Below, one piece after another: positions 24,898-34,361 of a stretch of 64,000 nucleotides of DNA. Under the pieces are notes generated by a model. That model ran no database searches and had not been told where the DNA came from. It worked only from the letters and a program-made list of their open reading frames with translations. This DNA comes from JBJHBP01 sp050485645. Its GTDB lineage: Bacteria; Pseudomonadota; Gammaproteobacteria; Steroidobacterales; Rariloculaceae. Positions within the stretch are counted from its first letter, which is position 1; each line of letters starts with the position of its first letter. Both the position numbers and the translations under genes were made by a program. The stretch spans positions 1-64,000 of the forward strand of contig JBJHBT010000008.1 in NCBI GenBank assembly GCA_050485645.1, written 5' to 3'.

Positions 24898-25983
24898 ATG
24901 TACAGAATCAAGCGCTACCACCCACCGGGCACCGCTCCGGGCACACTGGCCACCGGCACACCGGAGTCCGATGGCGATCTGCGAATACATCTGATCGACT
25001 ACACCACGGACGAATTCACGGAGCTCACGCTGGCCTCGGCCGAGGACTGCGAGCCGTTTCTGGCGCGTGAATCCAATACCTGGATACAGGTCAATGGCCG
25101 CCCGGACGCAGGCACCCTGCGTGCGCTGGGGGAACATTTCGGTCTGCACGAGCTGGCGCTGGAGGATGTGCTCAACAGTGGTCAGCGACCCAAGCTCGAT
25201 GCGCGCGACGACCAGCTGTTCATGGTGCTGAACATGCCAAGGCGCGTGGCATCCGAGGACGGTGACAGGATGGACATCGTGCAGTACAGCCTGTTCGCCG
25301 GAACGGGCTACGTGATCTGTTTCTGCCCGCTGCCTGAAGACCCGTTCGACCCGGTGCGCAAACGCCTGCGGGCGTCCAGCAATCGGCGCATTCGCAGCCG
25401 GGGCGCGGATTACCTGCTGTATGCCCTGGCCGACCTGATCATCGACGCCGCGTTCCCCGAGCTTGAAGTGCTGGGTGAACGCATCGAAGAGCTGGAGGAC
25501 AGGCTGCTGGAGCGGCAGGATCGCGGTGTCCTGTCGCAGATTCATCGCTTGCGTCGCGATCTGCTGATGTTGCGGCGCGCGCTGTGGCCACAACGGGAAG
25601 TTGCCGGACTGTTGATGCGCGGTGATCTGGAGCTGGTCGATGAGGCGACACGTCCCTATCTGCGGGATTGCTACGATCACAGCATACAGATCATCGATCT
25701 GCTGGAGAGCTTTCGGGAAATGGCGGGCAGTCTGCTTGAGGTGTATCTGTCCAGCATCAGCAACCGCACCAATGAAATCATGCGTCTGCTGACCATCATT
25801 GCGACGATATTCATTCCGCTGACATTCATCGTCGGCATCTACGGCATGAACTTCGATCACCCGCAGAGCCCGTGGGCGATGCCCGAGCTGTACTGGTACT
25901 ACGGCTATCCGATGATCTGGACGGTGATGCTCGCCGTGGTTGGCGTGATGCTGTGGTATTTCAGGCGCCGCGACTGGCTGTAG
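24898..25983 (+). CDS. corA: CorA-family magnesium/cobalt transporter
   Basis: Inner-membrane divalent cation channel. The 361-residue protein has a long cytosolic alpha/beta domain, an extended helix (residues about 185-290), and two C-terminal membrane segments. The first ends with the diagnostic YGMNF at about residue 316, followed by an acidic/polar loop. The second membrane helix ends in a basic tail RRRDWL. It is 13 bp behind the HisN-like gene, probably in the same transcript, which would fit a Mg-dependent phosphatase next to a Mg transporter. Confidence 0.93.
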   Translation: MYRIKRYHPPGTAPGTLATGTPESDGDLRIHLIDYTTDEFTELTLASAEDCEPFLARESNTWIQVNGRPDAGTLRALGEHFGLHELALEDVLNSGQRPKLDARDDQLFMVLNMPRRVASEDGDRMDIVQYSLFAGTGYVICFCPLPEDPFDPVRKRLRASSNRRIRSRGADYLLYALADLIIDAAFPELEVLGERIEELEDRLLERQDRGVLSQIHRLRRDLLMLRRALWPQREVAGLLMRGDLELVDEATRPYLRDCYDHSIQIIDLLESFREMAGSLLEVYLSSISNRTNEIMRLLTIIATIFIPLTFIVGIYGMNFDHPQSPWAMPELYWYYGYPMIWTVMLAVVGVMLWYFRRRDWL

Positions 25984-26008
25984 TGACCGTGCGGCCGCCA
26001 GCCGGTTA

Positions 26009-27574
26009 TTACCGGCTGGCTTCCTCGTTGGCCCGTGCGCTGACCAGTCGCACTTCCACCGTCTGCTGCGCCGTGAACGGTCCGAGTCCCGTGGCCACGC
26101 GCTGGCTGGCCCCTGGCGCAATGGGTCCGGCAATGCGCCGTTCGGCCTGTCGTGCGGTGCCGCCGCTGTCCGCATAGCGGATCGCGATCGTGACATCGCT
26201 GACCGCTACACGGGTGGGGTTGCTGACCTGCACCACCAGCTGCCCGGCATTGTCCAGCGCCTGCTGTATGGCAAGGTGGTTGCCGGGGTTCTGCGGCAGG
26301 TCCAGCCGCACCAGCGCATCACGCGCCGCCATGCCACTGGGGCTTTCGGACTCCGCGGCAACCTGGTACCGCTCCCTGGCGGCGCTTCGCTCGCCCCGCT
26401 GCTCGGCAATCATCCCAAGCCCATAGTACGCGTCCGCCGTCGGCAGCAGGCGCACGCTGGCCTCCAGACTGGCCTCGGCCGCGGCGATCTCGCCCAGCCG
26501 GTATCTGGCCATGCCATGACGCAGGTGGTGGTAGAAAAACCGGTCATCGCGACGCAGCGCGTCGCTGTAGTGTTCGGCCGCGGCCCGGTGGTTACGACGC
26601 TGGCTTTCGATGTCGCCCATCAGGGTGTGGAACAGCGCCTCGCGCGGTTCCAGCCGCAGCGCTTCGCTGGCGTGTCGCTGCGCATCGTCGAGGCGGTCCT
26701 CGGCCAGCGCGGCGCGTCCTTCGTCGTGTGCCTCGTAGGCGGGGGCGGTTTCACGCAGCGTGCGGATGGCCGCCTGGTAGCGCTCCGTGCCCATCTCGCC
26801 GCCGGCCGGCAGTTCCGCCGCGGTGCGCCGATTCTGCTCCACGCGCTCGTTGGAAGGCGGATGGCTGGCAAACAGGCCGGCAAGCCAGCCCTGGTCGTCG
26901 CGTCCGCCGGACAGGCGCACGAAGGTTTCCTGCAGTGCCACTGCCGCCTGCGGGTCGTAGCCGGCACGCGACATGTATTCCATTCCGTAGCGGTCCGATT
27001 CCAGCTCGGCGGAACGGCCGTAGCGCTGGTTGACCAGCTGTGCGCCCACTGCCGCGGCACCCACCGCCAGTCCGCCATAGTTGCTGCGCTGTGTGGCAAC
27101 CGCACCGACCAGCACCGCGCTTTGCAGTATCAGGCCGCGCTGCATGGCAAGGGCGCCATGGCGGGCGGCCGCATGCACGATTTCGTGTCCCAGTACCGCG
27201 GCGAGCTCGGCTTCCGAGCCCAGCTCCAGCAGCAGTCCGCGGTTGATCGCGATCTTGCCGCCCGGCAGCGCCCAGGCATTCGGCACGGAGCTGTTCAGGA
27301 CCACGAATTCATAGGGCAGATCGCGGTCGCTGACGGCGGCCAGCTGGTGGCCGACGTCGGCCACGTAGCGCGTCAGCTCCGGGTCCAGTACGTAGTCACC
27401 GCCCTGGCTCTGGCGGGTGGGCAGATAGTGCTGCTCGCCCAGCGCGACTTCCTCCTGGGCGGAGATCAGTGCCAGCTGGCGCTGTCCGGTCACGGGATTG
27501 ATAGTGCAGCCGGCGGACGCCAGCAGCACCAGGCTGACCAGTGTCAGCAGGATCAGGGATGTGGGTGTTCTCAT
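26009..27574 (-). CDS. BepA-like M48 metalloprotease lipoprotein with TPR domain
   Basis: Periplasmic, outer-membrane-associated zinc protease/chaperone of the M48 family, likely in outer-membrane protein quality control. The 521-residue protein has a lipobox LASAGC (Cys 23), the zinc motif HEIVH at residues 130-134, and the third-ligand segment ELESDRYGMEYM near 190. TPR-like helices follow from about residue 280, then a short beta-rich C-terminal domain. The C-terminal extension is longer than in E. coli BepA. Start ATG 27574. It is convergent with corA, 25 bp between stops, and divergent from the PQQ/cytochrome gene. Confidence 0.88.
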   Translation of the reverse strand: MRTPTSLILLTLVSLVLLASAGCTINPVTGQRQLALISAQEEVALGEQHYLPTRQSQGGDYVLDPELTRYVADVGHQLAAVSDRDLPYEFVVLNSSVPNAWALPGGKIAINRGLLLELGSEAELAAVLGHEIVHAAARHGALAMQRGLILQSAVLVGAVATQRSNYGGLAVGAAAVGAQLVNQRYGRSAELESDRYGMEYMSRAGYDPQAAVALQETFVRLSGGRDDQGWLAGLFASHPPSNERVEQNRRTAAELPAGGEMGTERYQAAIRTLRETAPAYEAHDEGRAALAEDRLDDAQRHASEALRLEPREALFHTLMGDIESQRRNHRAAAEHYSDALRRDDRFFYHHLRHGMARYRLGEIAAAEASLEASVRLLPTADAYYGLGMIAEQRGERSAARERYQVAAESESPSGMAARDALVRLDLPQNPGNHLAIQQALDNAGQLVVQVSNPTRVAVSDVTIAIRYADSGGTARQAERRIAGPIAPGASQRVATGLGPFTAQQTVEVRLVSARANEEASR

Positions 27575-27684
27575 ACGTCATCATTCTCCGCGGCGGCGCG
27601 CGGTGGTCAAGTCGAAGATTCATCATAATGTTGAAATTCTTCGCTCCCGTGTCAGGATGGGGGCCAAGGCAGCGGGAGTATTCG

Positions 27685-29930
27685 ATGCGTAGAAGTCTGT
27701 ATCTGCTGGCAATCGTCTCGTCCGCCGTATTCGCCACGGCCTGCGGTGGTTCATCCTCCGGCAGCGGCCCCGGGCCCGCCCCGGACCCGGACCCCGATCC
27801 GAACGTCGGCCTGGATGCGCGTCCATCCAATCTTGCCTGTGTGGCGCCATCGCTGGCACCTGAGGGGCAGGTGCAGGTGGTGCTGGAGCGCGTGTTCGAA
27901 GGGCTGTCGTTCAGTCAGCCGCTGGGCATGATGCAGGCGCCGGGCGACGACAGTCGCTGGTATGTGCTGGAGAAGGGCGGCACGGTGCGCGCATTCGCCA
28001 ACCAACCCGATGTGGCGGTATTCGACAACAACTTCATCGACCTCACGGACACCGTGAACGACAGCTTCGAGGGCGGCCTGCTCGGCATGGCGTTCCACCC
28101 CGAGTATGGCACCAACAATCAGGTCTTCGTGTCGTGGACGAGGGACCGAACAACGCGATGGTGTCCGTTGTTGCGCGGTTCGTCAGTGAGGATGGCGGGC
28201 AGACCCTGGCGCGCGGGTCCGTCGACGACGTGATTCGCGTCAATCAGGATGCCGACAACCACAACGGCGGGCAGATCGACTTCGGACCCGACGGTTACCT
28301 GTACTTCGGTCTCGGCGACGGTGGGGGTAGTGGCGATCCGCAGCAGCGTGGCCAGGACCCGACGAACCTGCTTGGCGCCATGCTGCGCATCGATGTCGAT
28401 GGTCCGCCTGCGACCGGCGCAAACTACGGTATCCCGCCCGATAATCCGTTCGCCGCGGGGGCCGTGTGCCCCGCCAATCACGTCAGTTCGACGGATTGCC
28501 CGGAGATCTACGCATGGGGGTTGCGCAATCCGTGGCGCTGGAGCTTCGATACGCACACCGGTGTGCTCTGGGTGGCGGATGTCGGCCAGACGCTGCGCGA
28601 GGAAATCAATCATGTCGAGGCTGGCGGCAATTACGGCTGGAATTGCCGCGAGGGCTTCAGCGCCTATCCGGGTGCGGGCACGGCCTGTACGGGCGGCGGC
28701 GGTTGGATCGATCCGGTGTTCGACTACCCGCGTTCGGAAGGCATCTCGATCACGGGGGGGTATGTCTATCGCGGTTCAGCCATTGCGGAGCTGTATGGTC
28801 ACTACGTTTTCGCCGACTACGGCAATGGCAGGATCTGGCGCCTGGTGGACGACGGCGCCGGCGGCTACGAATCGGATCTGCTGATCGAAAGTGGCCTGGC
28901 CATCGCATCCTTTGGCGTAGATAACGACGGTGAGCTGTACGTTGTCGACATTGCCGGCGGTACCCTGCACCGCATCGTCCCCGCCGCCGACGGCAGCGGT
29001 GACGACAACGACCTGCCGGTTCCTACGCTGCTGTCCGGAAGTAGTTGTGTGAATCCCGACGACCCCGCGCAGGCCGGCGTCGCGATGATCCCCTATGCCG
29101 GCATCGCATCGTCATGGTTCGACGGCGCATTGCGCGAACGCTGGTTCGCGATACCCGACGGCACGTCGATAGCAGTCGACGCCGACGATCGTTTCGTTTT
29201 TCCGGAAGGGTCGGTGCTGATGGAGCACTTTAGGCTCGATGATCGTCTGGTCGAAACGCGTCTGCTGATGCGCCATCCCGGAGATGGCTGGGCGGGATAC
29301 AGCTACGAATGGAATGAGGCGCAGACCGACGCCACGTTGCTGCTGGGTGGCAAGGAAGAGAACATCGACGGCCAGATCTGGCGTTTCCCGTCATCGGGCC
29401 AATGCCTGGTCTGTCATCGTTCCGGCGCGGGCGTGACGCTGGGGCTGGAGTTGGCGCAGCTCAATGACGACTTTCTGTATGCGATCACCGGGCGTACGGC
29501 GAATCAGCTGACCACGCTCGATGGCACCGGCTTCCTGACAACGCTTGTGGGTGATTCGGACGTGTGGCCCGTGATGACCGATCCGCACGACGACGACGCG
29601 CCATTGCCGCAGCGTGCGCGGGCCTATCTGCATGCGAACTGCGCACACTGTCACGGCGCGGAAGGCAATCGCATCGCCGGACTGGACCTGCGCTACACGA
29701 CCGGGCTGGAGGGGACCGGCGCCTGTGGCCAGCCACCTCAGGGAACCGGCCTTGGCATCACCAATCCGCAGCTGATCGCACCGGGCGAACCCGAACGCTC
29801 GGTACTTCTCGAGCGCATGCTGCGTCGCGACGCGAACGCGATGCCGCCACTGGCGACCACCGTGGTGGACGATGCCGGTACGGCGCTGATCGACGCGTGG
29901 ATCTCGGAACTCGTCACCTGCGTGCAGTGA
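27685..29930 (+). pseudogene. PQQ sugar dehydrogenase / dihaem cytochrome fusion, frameshifted
   Basis: Reads as one lipoprotein of about 748 residues split by a single-base loss. The first frame (from ATG 27685) gives a lipobox FATAC, a Pro/Asp-rich linker and the start of a beta-propeller (FSQPLGMMQAPGD, LLGMAFHPEY) up to about 28140. The propeller then continues in the next frame from about 28134 to 29930 (QIDFGPDGYLYFGLGDGGG, PEIYAWGLRNPWRWSF, GGNYGW). The two cytochrome-like motifs are CLVCH and CAHCH. Restoring one base in the run at 28137-28143 would give WTEGPNN and rejoin the frames. No slippery heptamer is evident. Either a real inactivating mutation or a sequencing or assembly error. 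The intact protein would oxidise a sugar or alcohol and pass electrons to its own haems. Confidence 0.8.
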
Positions 29931-30068
29931 GCGCAGCGGTCGCGCATGAATGACCCGCGCATTCAGCGTTTCTCCAACGAATGCCTGCGCGTTGCGTTGC
30001 GCTGCGCTGTCCAGCGACGACATCGTGCGTTTTCTCGGGGGCTTCCGACGTGTCCATGCCAGTGCACG

Positions 30069-31349
30069 CTACGCTCGTCGTGCGCCTGTCAGCCACCAGA
30101 AGCGGATGCTCTGGCCTACCGCCGCGAACAGGCAGGCCACCAGCGTGGCTTCGAGCAGCCCGATCAGGCCGCGGTGCAGCGTCATGGCCAGAAACCACGA
30201 AAGCGGCAGCATGATCAGCAGAAACGCCGTGCCCTGGATCGCAGTCGGCCACCAGGTTTCGCCCAGCCCTCGCAGGCCCATCGAAATGGTCGCCTGCGTG
30301 CCGTCGAACACGGTGACATAGGCAATGAACGCAATCGCCGGTACGGTCACCTGCGCCAGCAGCGGATCGCTGGAGTGCAGCGCGAACAGTGCCCGCGGGA
30401 ACAGGGCGATCAGCACCGCGCCCATGCTCAGCAGTACGGCGGCCGCGCCCAGGCCGGTCCAGCCGGCCACGGCGGTATCCAACGGATCGCCACGGCCGTG
30501 AGCGATGCCGATGCGCACCGCGGTGGCCGCGCCGATGCCCACCGCCACCATGAACGGTACCGTGAGTACGTTGAACACGATTTCCTGGCCGGCCAGTTCC
30601 AGCGCGCCCAGCTTTTCGGCGATCACGGCAAGACCGGCGAAGGCTGCCACTTCCGTTGCGATGCTGATGGCCGACGCGTAGCCGATGGTGCGCTGCCGCG
30701 ACCACTCGCTCCAGCGTTGCCGGTGTGGCCGGCGCACACCAAAGTCACCCATCGACGGGGCTGTCAGAATGTAGGTCATCGCGAGCAGCGCAACCGCCCA
30801 GCGCACGATGGTCGTACTCCAGGCAGAGCCGGCCGCGCCCAGTTCCGGCGCGCCCAGATGCCCGAACACCAGTGCGTAGTTCAGGAATACATTGAGCAGA
30901 TTTGCGCCGAGAAGAATCATCATCGGCACATAGGGACGGCGCACGCCTTCCATGAACGAGATCGAACAGAAGAACAGCAGGTGAGCGGGCAGCCCGAGTC
31001 CCAGAATCAGCACCAGTTGCGCTGACTGCGTGGCCACCTGCGGGTCGGAGGCCAGCAGCGACATCCACAGCGGCGCCGGCAGGGTCAGCAGCATCATGAT
31101 CAGGCCGATCGCGAATGCGTAGGGAATGGTGCGTCGCCAGACGCGCCCGCACTCGCGCAGGTCCTGCGCCCCGTAAGCCTTGGAGGTCATCACGATCGTA
31201 CCCATGAGCAGGCCGATCGCGACGATGACCAGGAACATCACCACCGAGCGGTTCGCGAGCGCCAGCCACGCGAGTTCCATGGTCGCATAGCGAGCCACCA
31301 TCACGGTGTCGACGATGGCCATGGCCAGTATGCCCAGACGCGAGGCCAT
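30069..31349 (-). CDS. MATE-family efflux transporter
   Basis: Na+ or H+ coupled multidrug/toxin exporter in the inner membrane. 426 residues with about twelve hydrophobic segments; MASRLGILAMAIVDTVMVARY, YVPMMILLGANLLNVFLNY and the paired repeats are MATE-like. ATG 31349 cuts off the first amphipathic stretch of the family. Upstream codons to about 31430 read RIRRHLAELARLSAPA in frame, just what MATE proteins have, but contain no ATG, GTG or TTG. The true start may be a CTG at 31406 or ATA at 31394, or the gene may simply begin at 31349. Substrate unknown. Confidence 0.85.
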   Translation of the reverse strand: MASRLGILAMAIVDTVMVARYATMELAWLALANRSVVMFLVIVAIGLLMGTIVMTSKAYGAQDLRECGRVWRRTIPYAFAIGLIMMLLTLPAPLWMSLLASDPQVATQSAQLVLILGLGLPAHLLFFCSISFMEGVRRPYVPMMILLGANLLNVFLNYALVFGHLGAPELGAAGSAWSTTIVRWAVALLAMTYILTAPSMGDFGVRRPHRQRWSEWSRQRTIGYASAISIATEVAAFAGLAVIAEKLGALELAGQEIVFNVLTVPFMVAVGIGAATAVRIGIAHGRGDPLDTAVAGWTGLGAAAVLLSMGAVLIALFPRALFALHSSDPLLAQVTVPAIAFIAYVTVFDGTQATISMGLRGLGETWWPTAIQGTAFLLIMLPLSWFLAMTLHRGLIGLLEATLVACLFAAVGQSIRFWWLTGARRA

Positions 31350-31447
31350 GGCCGGCGCCGACAGCCTCGCGAGTTCCGCGAGGTGCCGGCGTATGCGTTC
31401 ACTCAGGCGGTAGTGCCCGCCACTGAAGTCGGAACGGTGGGGTCGGC

Positions 31448-32128
31448 TCAGCGAGTCTGCTCGTCGATGACGACGGTGAGCAGGGCATCGCCGTCGAATG
31501 ACGGATTGCGGTTCGGGTCGCGTGTGGTCAGGCTGAGCAGCACGTCCATGCCGTCGATCACGTGGCCGAAGACCGCGTGACGGTTGTCCAGATGCGGCGT
31601 AGGCACATGGGTCAGGAAGAACTGGCTGCCGTTGGTGTTCGGGCCGGCATTGGCCATGGATAGTACGCCGGGACGATCGTGTCGCAGCTCGGGATGAAAC
31701 TCGTCGGCAAAGCGGTAGCCGGGTCCGCCGGCGCCAGTGCCGGTGGGATCGCCACCCTGCGCCATGAAATTATCGAGCACGCGATGAAACGTGGTGTTGT
31801 CGTAAAAGCCGTCGCGCGCCAGGAATACGAAGTTGTTCACGGTGCGCGGTGCGCGGTCGGCGAACAGCTCGACGACGATGTCGCCCTTGTCGGTGCGGAA
31901 TGTGGCGATGTAGCGGTTGTCCGGTTCGATCGTCATGTCCGGTGCGGATGCATATTGTCGTGGCACGTCTGATCCTTGTGACTGTGGAGGCGTGGGTGTG
32001 GAAGCCGGTTCGGCCGGCGGCGCGGCCACGCTTTGGACTTCTTCCTGAGGGCCGCTGCCACAGGCCGTGAGAAGCAGTGCGCAGAGGGCCGTCAGGCCGT
32101 GGTAGTGAATCCGGGATCGCATCGTCAT
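31448..32128 (-). CDS. Cyclophilin-type peptidyl-prolyl isomerase lipoprotein
   Basis: Catalyses cis-trans proline isomerisation in the periplasm. 226 residues: signal and lipobox LLTAC, a Pro/Thr-rich linker to about residue 55, then a cyclophilin domain with FHRVLDNFMAQGGDPTGTG, the NGSQFFLTH active-site block and DNRHAVFGHVIDGMDV. The frame extends upstream to 32188; ATG 32128 or 32122 fits the signal peptide. It is upstream of the MATE gene on the same strand and divergent from glnS by about 140 bp. Confidence 0.9.
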   Translation of the reverse strand: MTMRSRIHYHGLTALCALLLTACGSGPQEEVQSVAAPPAEPASTPTPPQSQGSDVPRQYASAPDMTIEPDNRYIATFRTDKGDIVVELFADRAPRTVNNFVFLARDGFYDNTTFHRVLDNFMAQGGDPTGTGAGGPGYRFADEFHPELRHDRPGVLSMANAGPNTNGSQFFLTHVPTPHLDNRHAVFGHVIDGMDVLLSLTTRDPNRNPSFDGDALLTVVIDEQTR

Positions 32129-32269
32129 GCTCGTCTTTATGGCGTTGGGAGAGGAGACCATTCTGCCCAAACCACGGGTCCGCGGCAATCGGATGTCGGC
32201 GCACGGCGTCTGGCCGCTGGTTGTCGGCCGCGGTATTCCGCCGGCCGGCTTCGATTACAATACCGGCCG

Positions 32270-33979
32270 ATGAGCACCGAACACCCTATCGCAGCGAATT
32301 TCATCCGTCAGTTGGTGGCGGAGGACGTCAGACGTGGCAAACACGGAGGCCGCGTACAGACGCGCTTCCCGCCAGAGCCCAACGGCTACCTGCATATCGG
32401 TCATGCCAAGGCGATCTGCATCAATTTCGGGATCGCCGAAGAGTTCGGTGGCACCTGCTTCCTGCGCTTCGACGACACCAATCCCGAGAAAGAGGATGAC
32501 GAATACGTCGAGGCCATCAAGCGCGACATCCGCTGGCTCGGGTTCGACTGGGAGGACCGCCTGCGCCACGCGTCCGACTATTTCGGCCAGCTGTATGAGT
32601 TCGCGCTGGCGCTGATCCGCCAGGGCAATGCCTATGTAGACCATCTCAGTGCCGCCGAGATTCGTGATTATCGCGGCACGCTGACCGAGCCCGGACGCGA
32701 CAGCCCTTACCGCAACCGCGGTATCGAGGAGAATCTCGAACTGTTCGAGGCCATGCGTGCCGGCCGGTTCAGTGAAGGCGAGTGCGTGCTGCGCGCGAAA
32801 ATCGATATGGCGTCGCCGAATATCAACCTGCGCGATCCCACGCTGTATCGGGTGCGCAAGGTAGCTCATCAGCGCACCGGCGATGAATGGTGCATCTACC
32901 CGATGTACGATTTTGCGCATACCTTGTCGGATGCCATCGAGGGCACCACGCATTCGCTGTGCTCACTGGAGTTCGAGGATCATCGCCCGCTGTACGACTG
33001 GCTTCTGACGCAGTTGCCGGTGCCGCACCGTCCGGAACAGACCGAATTCTCGCGCGGCAACGTGATGTTCATGATCACCAGCAAGCGCAAGCTCAGGCTG
33101 CTGGTGGACGAGGGGCGCGTGGACGGTTGGGATGACCCGCGTATGCCGACGCTGGCCGGCATACGTCGCCGCGGCTATACGCCGGAATCGATTCGCGATT
33201 TCATCGCGCGCATCGGCGTGACGAAGAAGGAGAAGGTCATCGAGCTGGGACTGCTCGAGGCCTGCATACGTGATGATCTGAATGAACGCGCCGAGCGTCG
33301 CTTCGCGGTGCTGCGACCACTGAAGGTGGTGCTGGACAACTGGCCGGAAGGTCAGGTTGAGTGGATGCCGGCCGCCAACCATCCGAACCGGCCCCAGCTG
33401 GGCGAGCGGCAGATCCCATTCTCACGTGAACTGTGGATCGAGCGCGACGACTTCATGGAAGATCCGCCGCGCAAGTTTCACCGCCTGGCGCCCGGTGCGG
33501 AGGTGCGGCTGCGCTACGGGTACATCATCCGCTGTGAGCGTGTAGTGAAAGACGAGGCGGGCAACGTGATCGAACTGCGTTGCAGCTACGATCCACAGAC
33601 CCGCAGCGGCGGTGAGGCGGCGGCGCGCAAGGTGAAGGGCACCATTCACTGGGTGTCAGCGGCGCATTCGCTGCGCGCCGAGGTTCGACTTTACGATCGG
33701 CTGTTCGGTGTGCCCTATCCGGGCGAAGACGTGCTTGCCGATCTGAACCCCCGGTCGCTGGATGTGGTGAGTGACGCGCAGCTCGAACCGTCTTTGGCCG
33801 ACGCGCCCGCTGAAGCGCGCTTCCAGTTTGAGCGCCAGGGCTATTTCTTCGTCGATCCGCTGCGCTCGGAGCCCGGCAGACCGGTGTTCAATCGCATCGT
33901 CACGCTGCGTGACAGCTGGGCGAAGGTGGAGCAGCAGGCAGTGGCGCAAGTCGCTACGCAAGCCGCTACCGCTACGTAA
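32270..33979 (+). CDS. glnS: Glutaminyl-tRNA synthetase
   Basis: Charges tRNA-Gln with glutamine. The 569-residue class I synthetase has PEPNGYLHIGHAKA (HIGH motif, about residues 38-42), FDDTNPEKE, and the SKRKLRLLV KMSKS-type motif. The C-terminal beta-barrel anticodon domains are complete, ending near NRIVTLRDSWAKVE. It uses the same ATG-containing NPxKE architecture as beta/gammaproteobacterial GlnRS. Start ATG 32270 aligns with the family N terminus. Presence of glnS supports a gamma/betaproteobacterial host. Confidence 0.97.
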   Translation: MSTEHPIAANFIRQLVAEDVRRGKHGGRVQTRFPPEPNGYLHIGHAKAICINFGIAEEFGGTCFLRFDDTNPEKEDDEYVEAIKRDIRWLGFDWEDRLRHASDYFGQLYEFALALIRQGNAYVDHLSAAEIRDYRGTLTEPGRDSPYRNRGIEENLELFEAMRAGRFSEGECVLRAKIDMASPNINLRDPTLYRVRKVAHQRTGDEWCIYPMYDFAHTLSDAIEGTTHSLCSLEFEDHRPLYDWLLTQLPVPHRPEQTEFSRGNVMFMITSKRKLRLLVDEGRVDGWDDPRMPTLAGIRRRGYTPESIRDFIARIGVTKKEKVIELGLLEACIRDDLNERAERRFAVLRPLKVVLDNWPEGQVEWMPAANHPNRPQLGERQIPFSRELWIERDDFMEDPPRKFHRLAPGAEVRLRYGYIIRCERVVKDEAGNVIELRCSYDPQTRSGGEAAARKVKGTIHWVSAAHSLRAEVRLYDRLFGVPYPGEDVLADLNPRSLDVVSDAQLEPSLADAPAEARFQFERQGYFFVDPLRSEPGRPVFNRIVTLRDSWAKVEQQAVAQVATQAATAT

Positions 33980-34361
33980 TCGCGCCCGCCCGCCCGCGAC
34001 CGGGTTTCCCCGCAACGAGGGAACGGGCCTCGGCCAATCCGGGCGCTGCCAGCGCCGGTTCCCCCTGTCCGCGCCATGGATGCCTCACCGCGTGCCCCCG
34101 ATCGTGGTTTCGTCGGCATCTGTTCCGTTTGCGCAACATAAAATCAGCAAACGGATGCACAAACGATTGTTAACAGCCAAGAATTGGTAAAAATTATCAA
34201 TAAAAACAATTAGAAATAGAAAAGCAAACGATTGTATTGCGCCAGAATACGAGTTGATGTAATTTGGCCGCAATGCAGCGCCGCACAAGCAAGAGAAAAC
34301 GGCACTGCAGCGGGGTTTTCCACAAACATGCTTCCTGTCAGGAAGTCTTGGGGGATCTGAA
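33980..34361 (+). promoter_or_regulatory. AT-rich upstream region of the TonB receptor with repeated CAAACGATTGT
   Basis: The 382-bp gap has no gene. Bases 34138-34270 are strikingly AT-rich for this genome. CAAACGATTGT occurs exactly at 34160-34170 and 34225-34235, with a related GCAAACGGATG at 34147-34157. A -10-like TGTAAT lies at 34258-34263, so the downstream box sits near the -35 position, a typical place for a repressor or activator site. No regulator is encoded next to it. The receptor start has GGGGGA as its ribosome site. Confidence 0.4.

Noticed and set aside
28134..28143. Programmed -1 ribosomal frameshift in the PQQ/cytochrome gene
   Set aside because: No slippery heptamer, and no obvious stimulatory structure was seen; a base loss or sequencing error is simpler.
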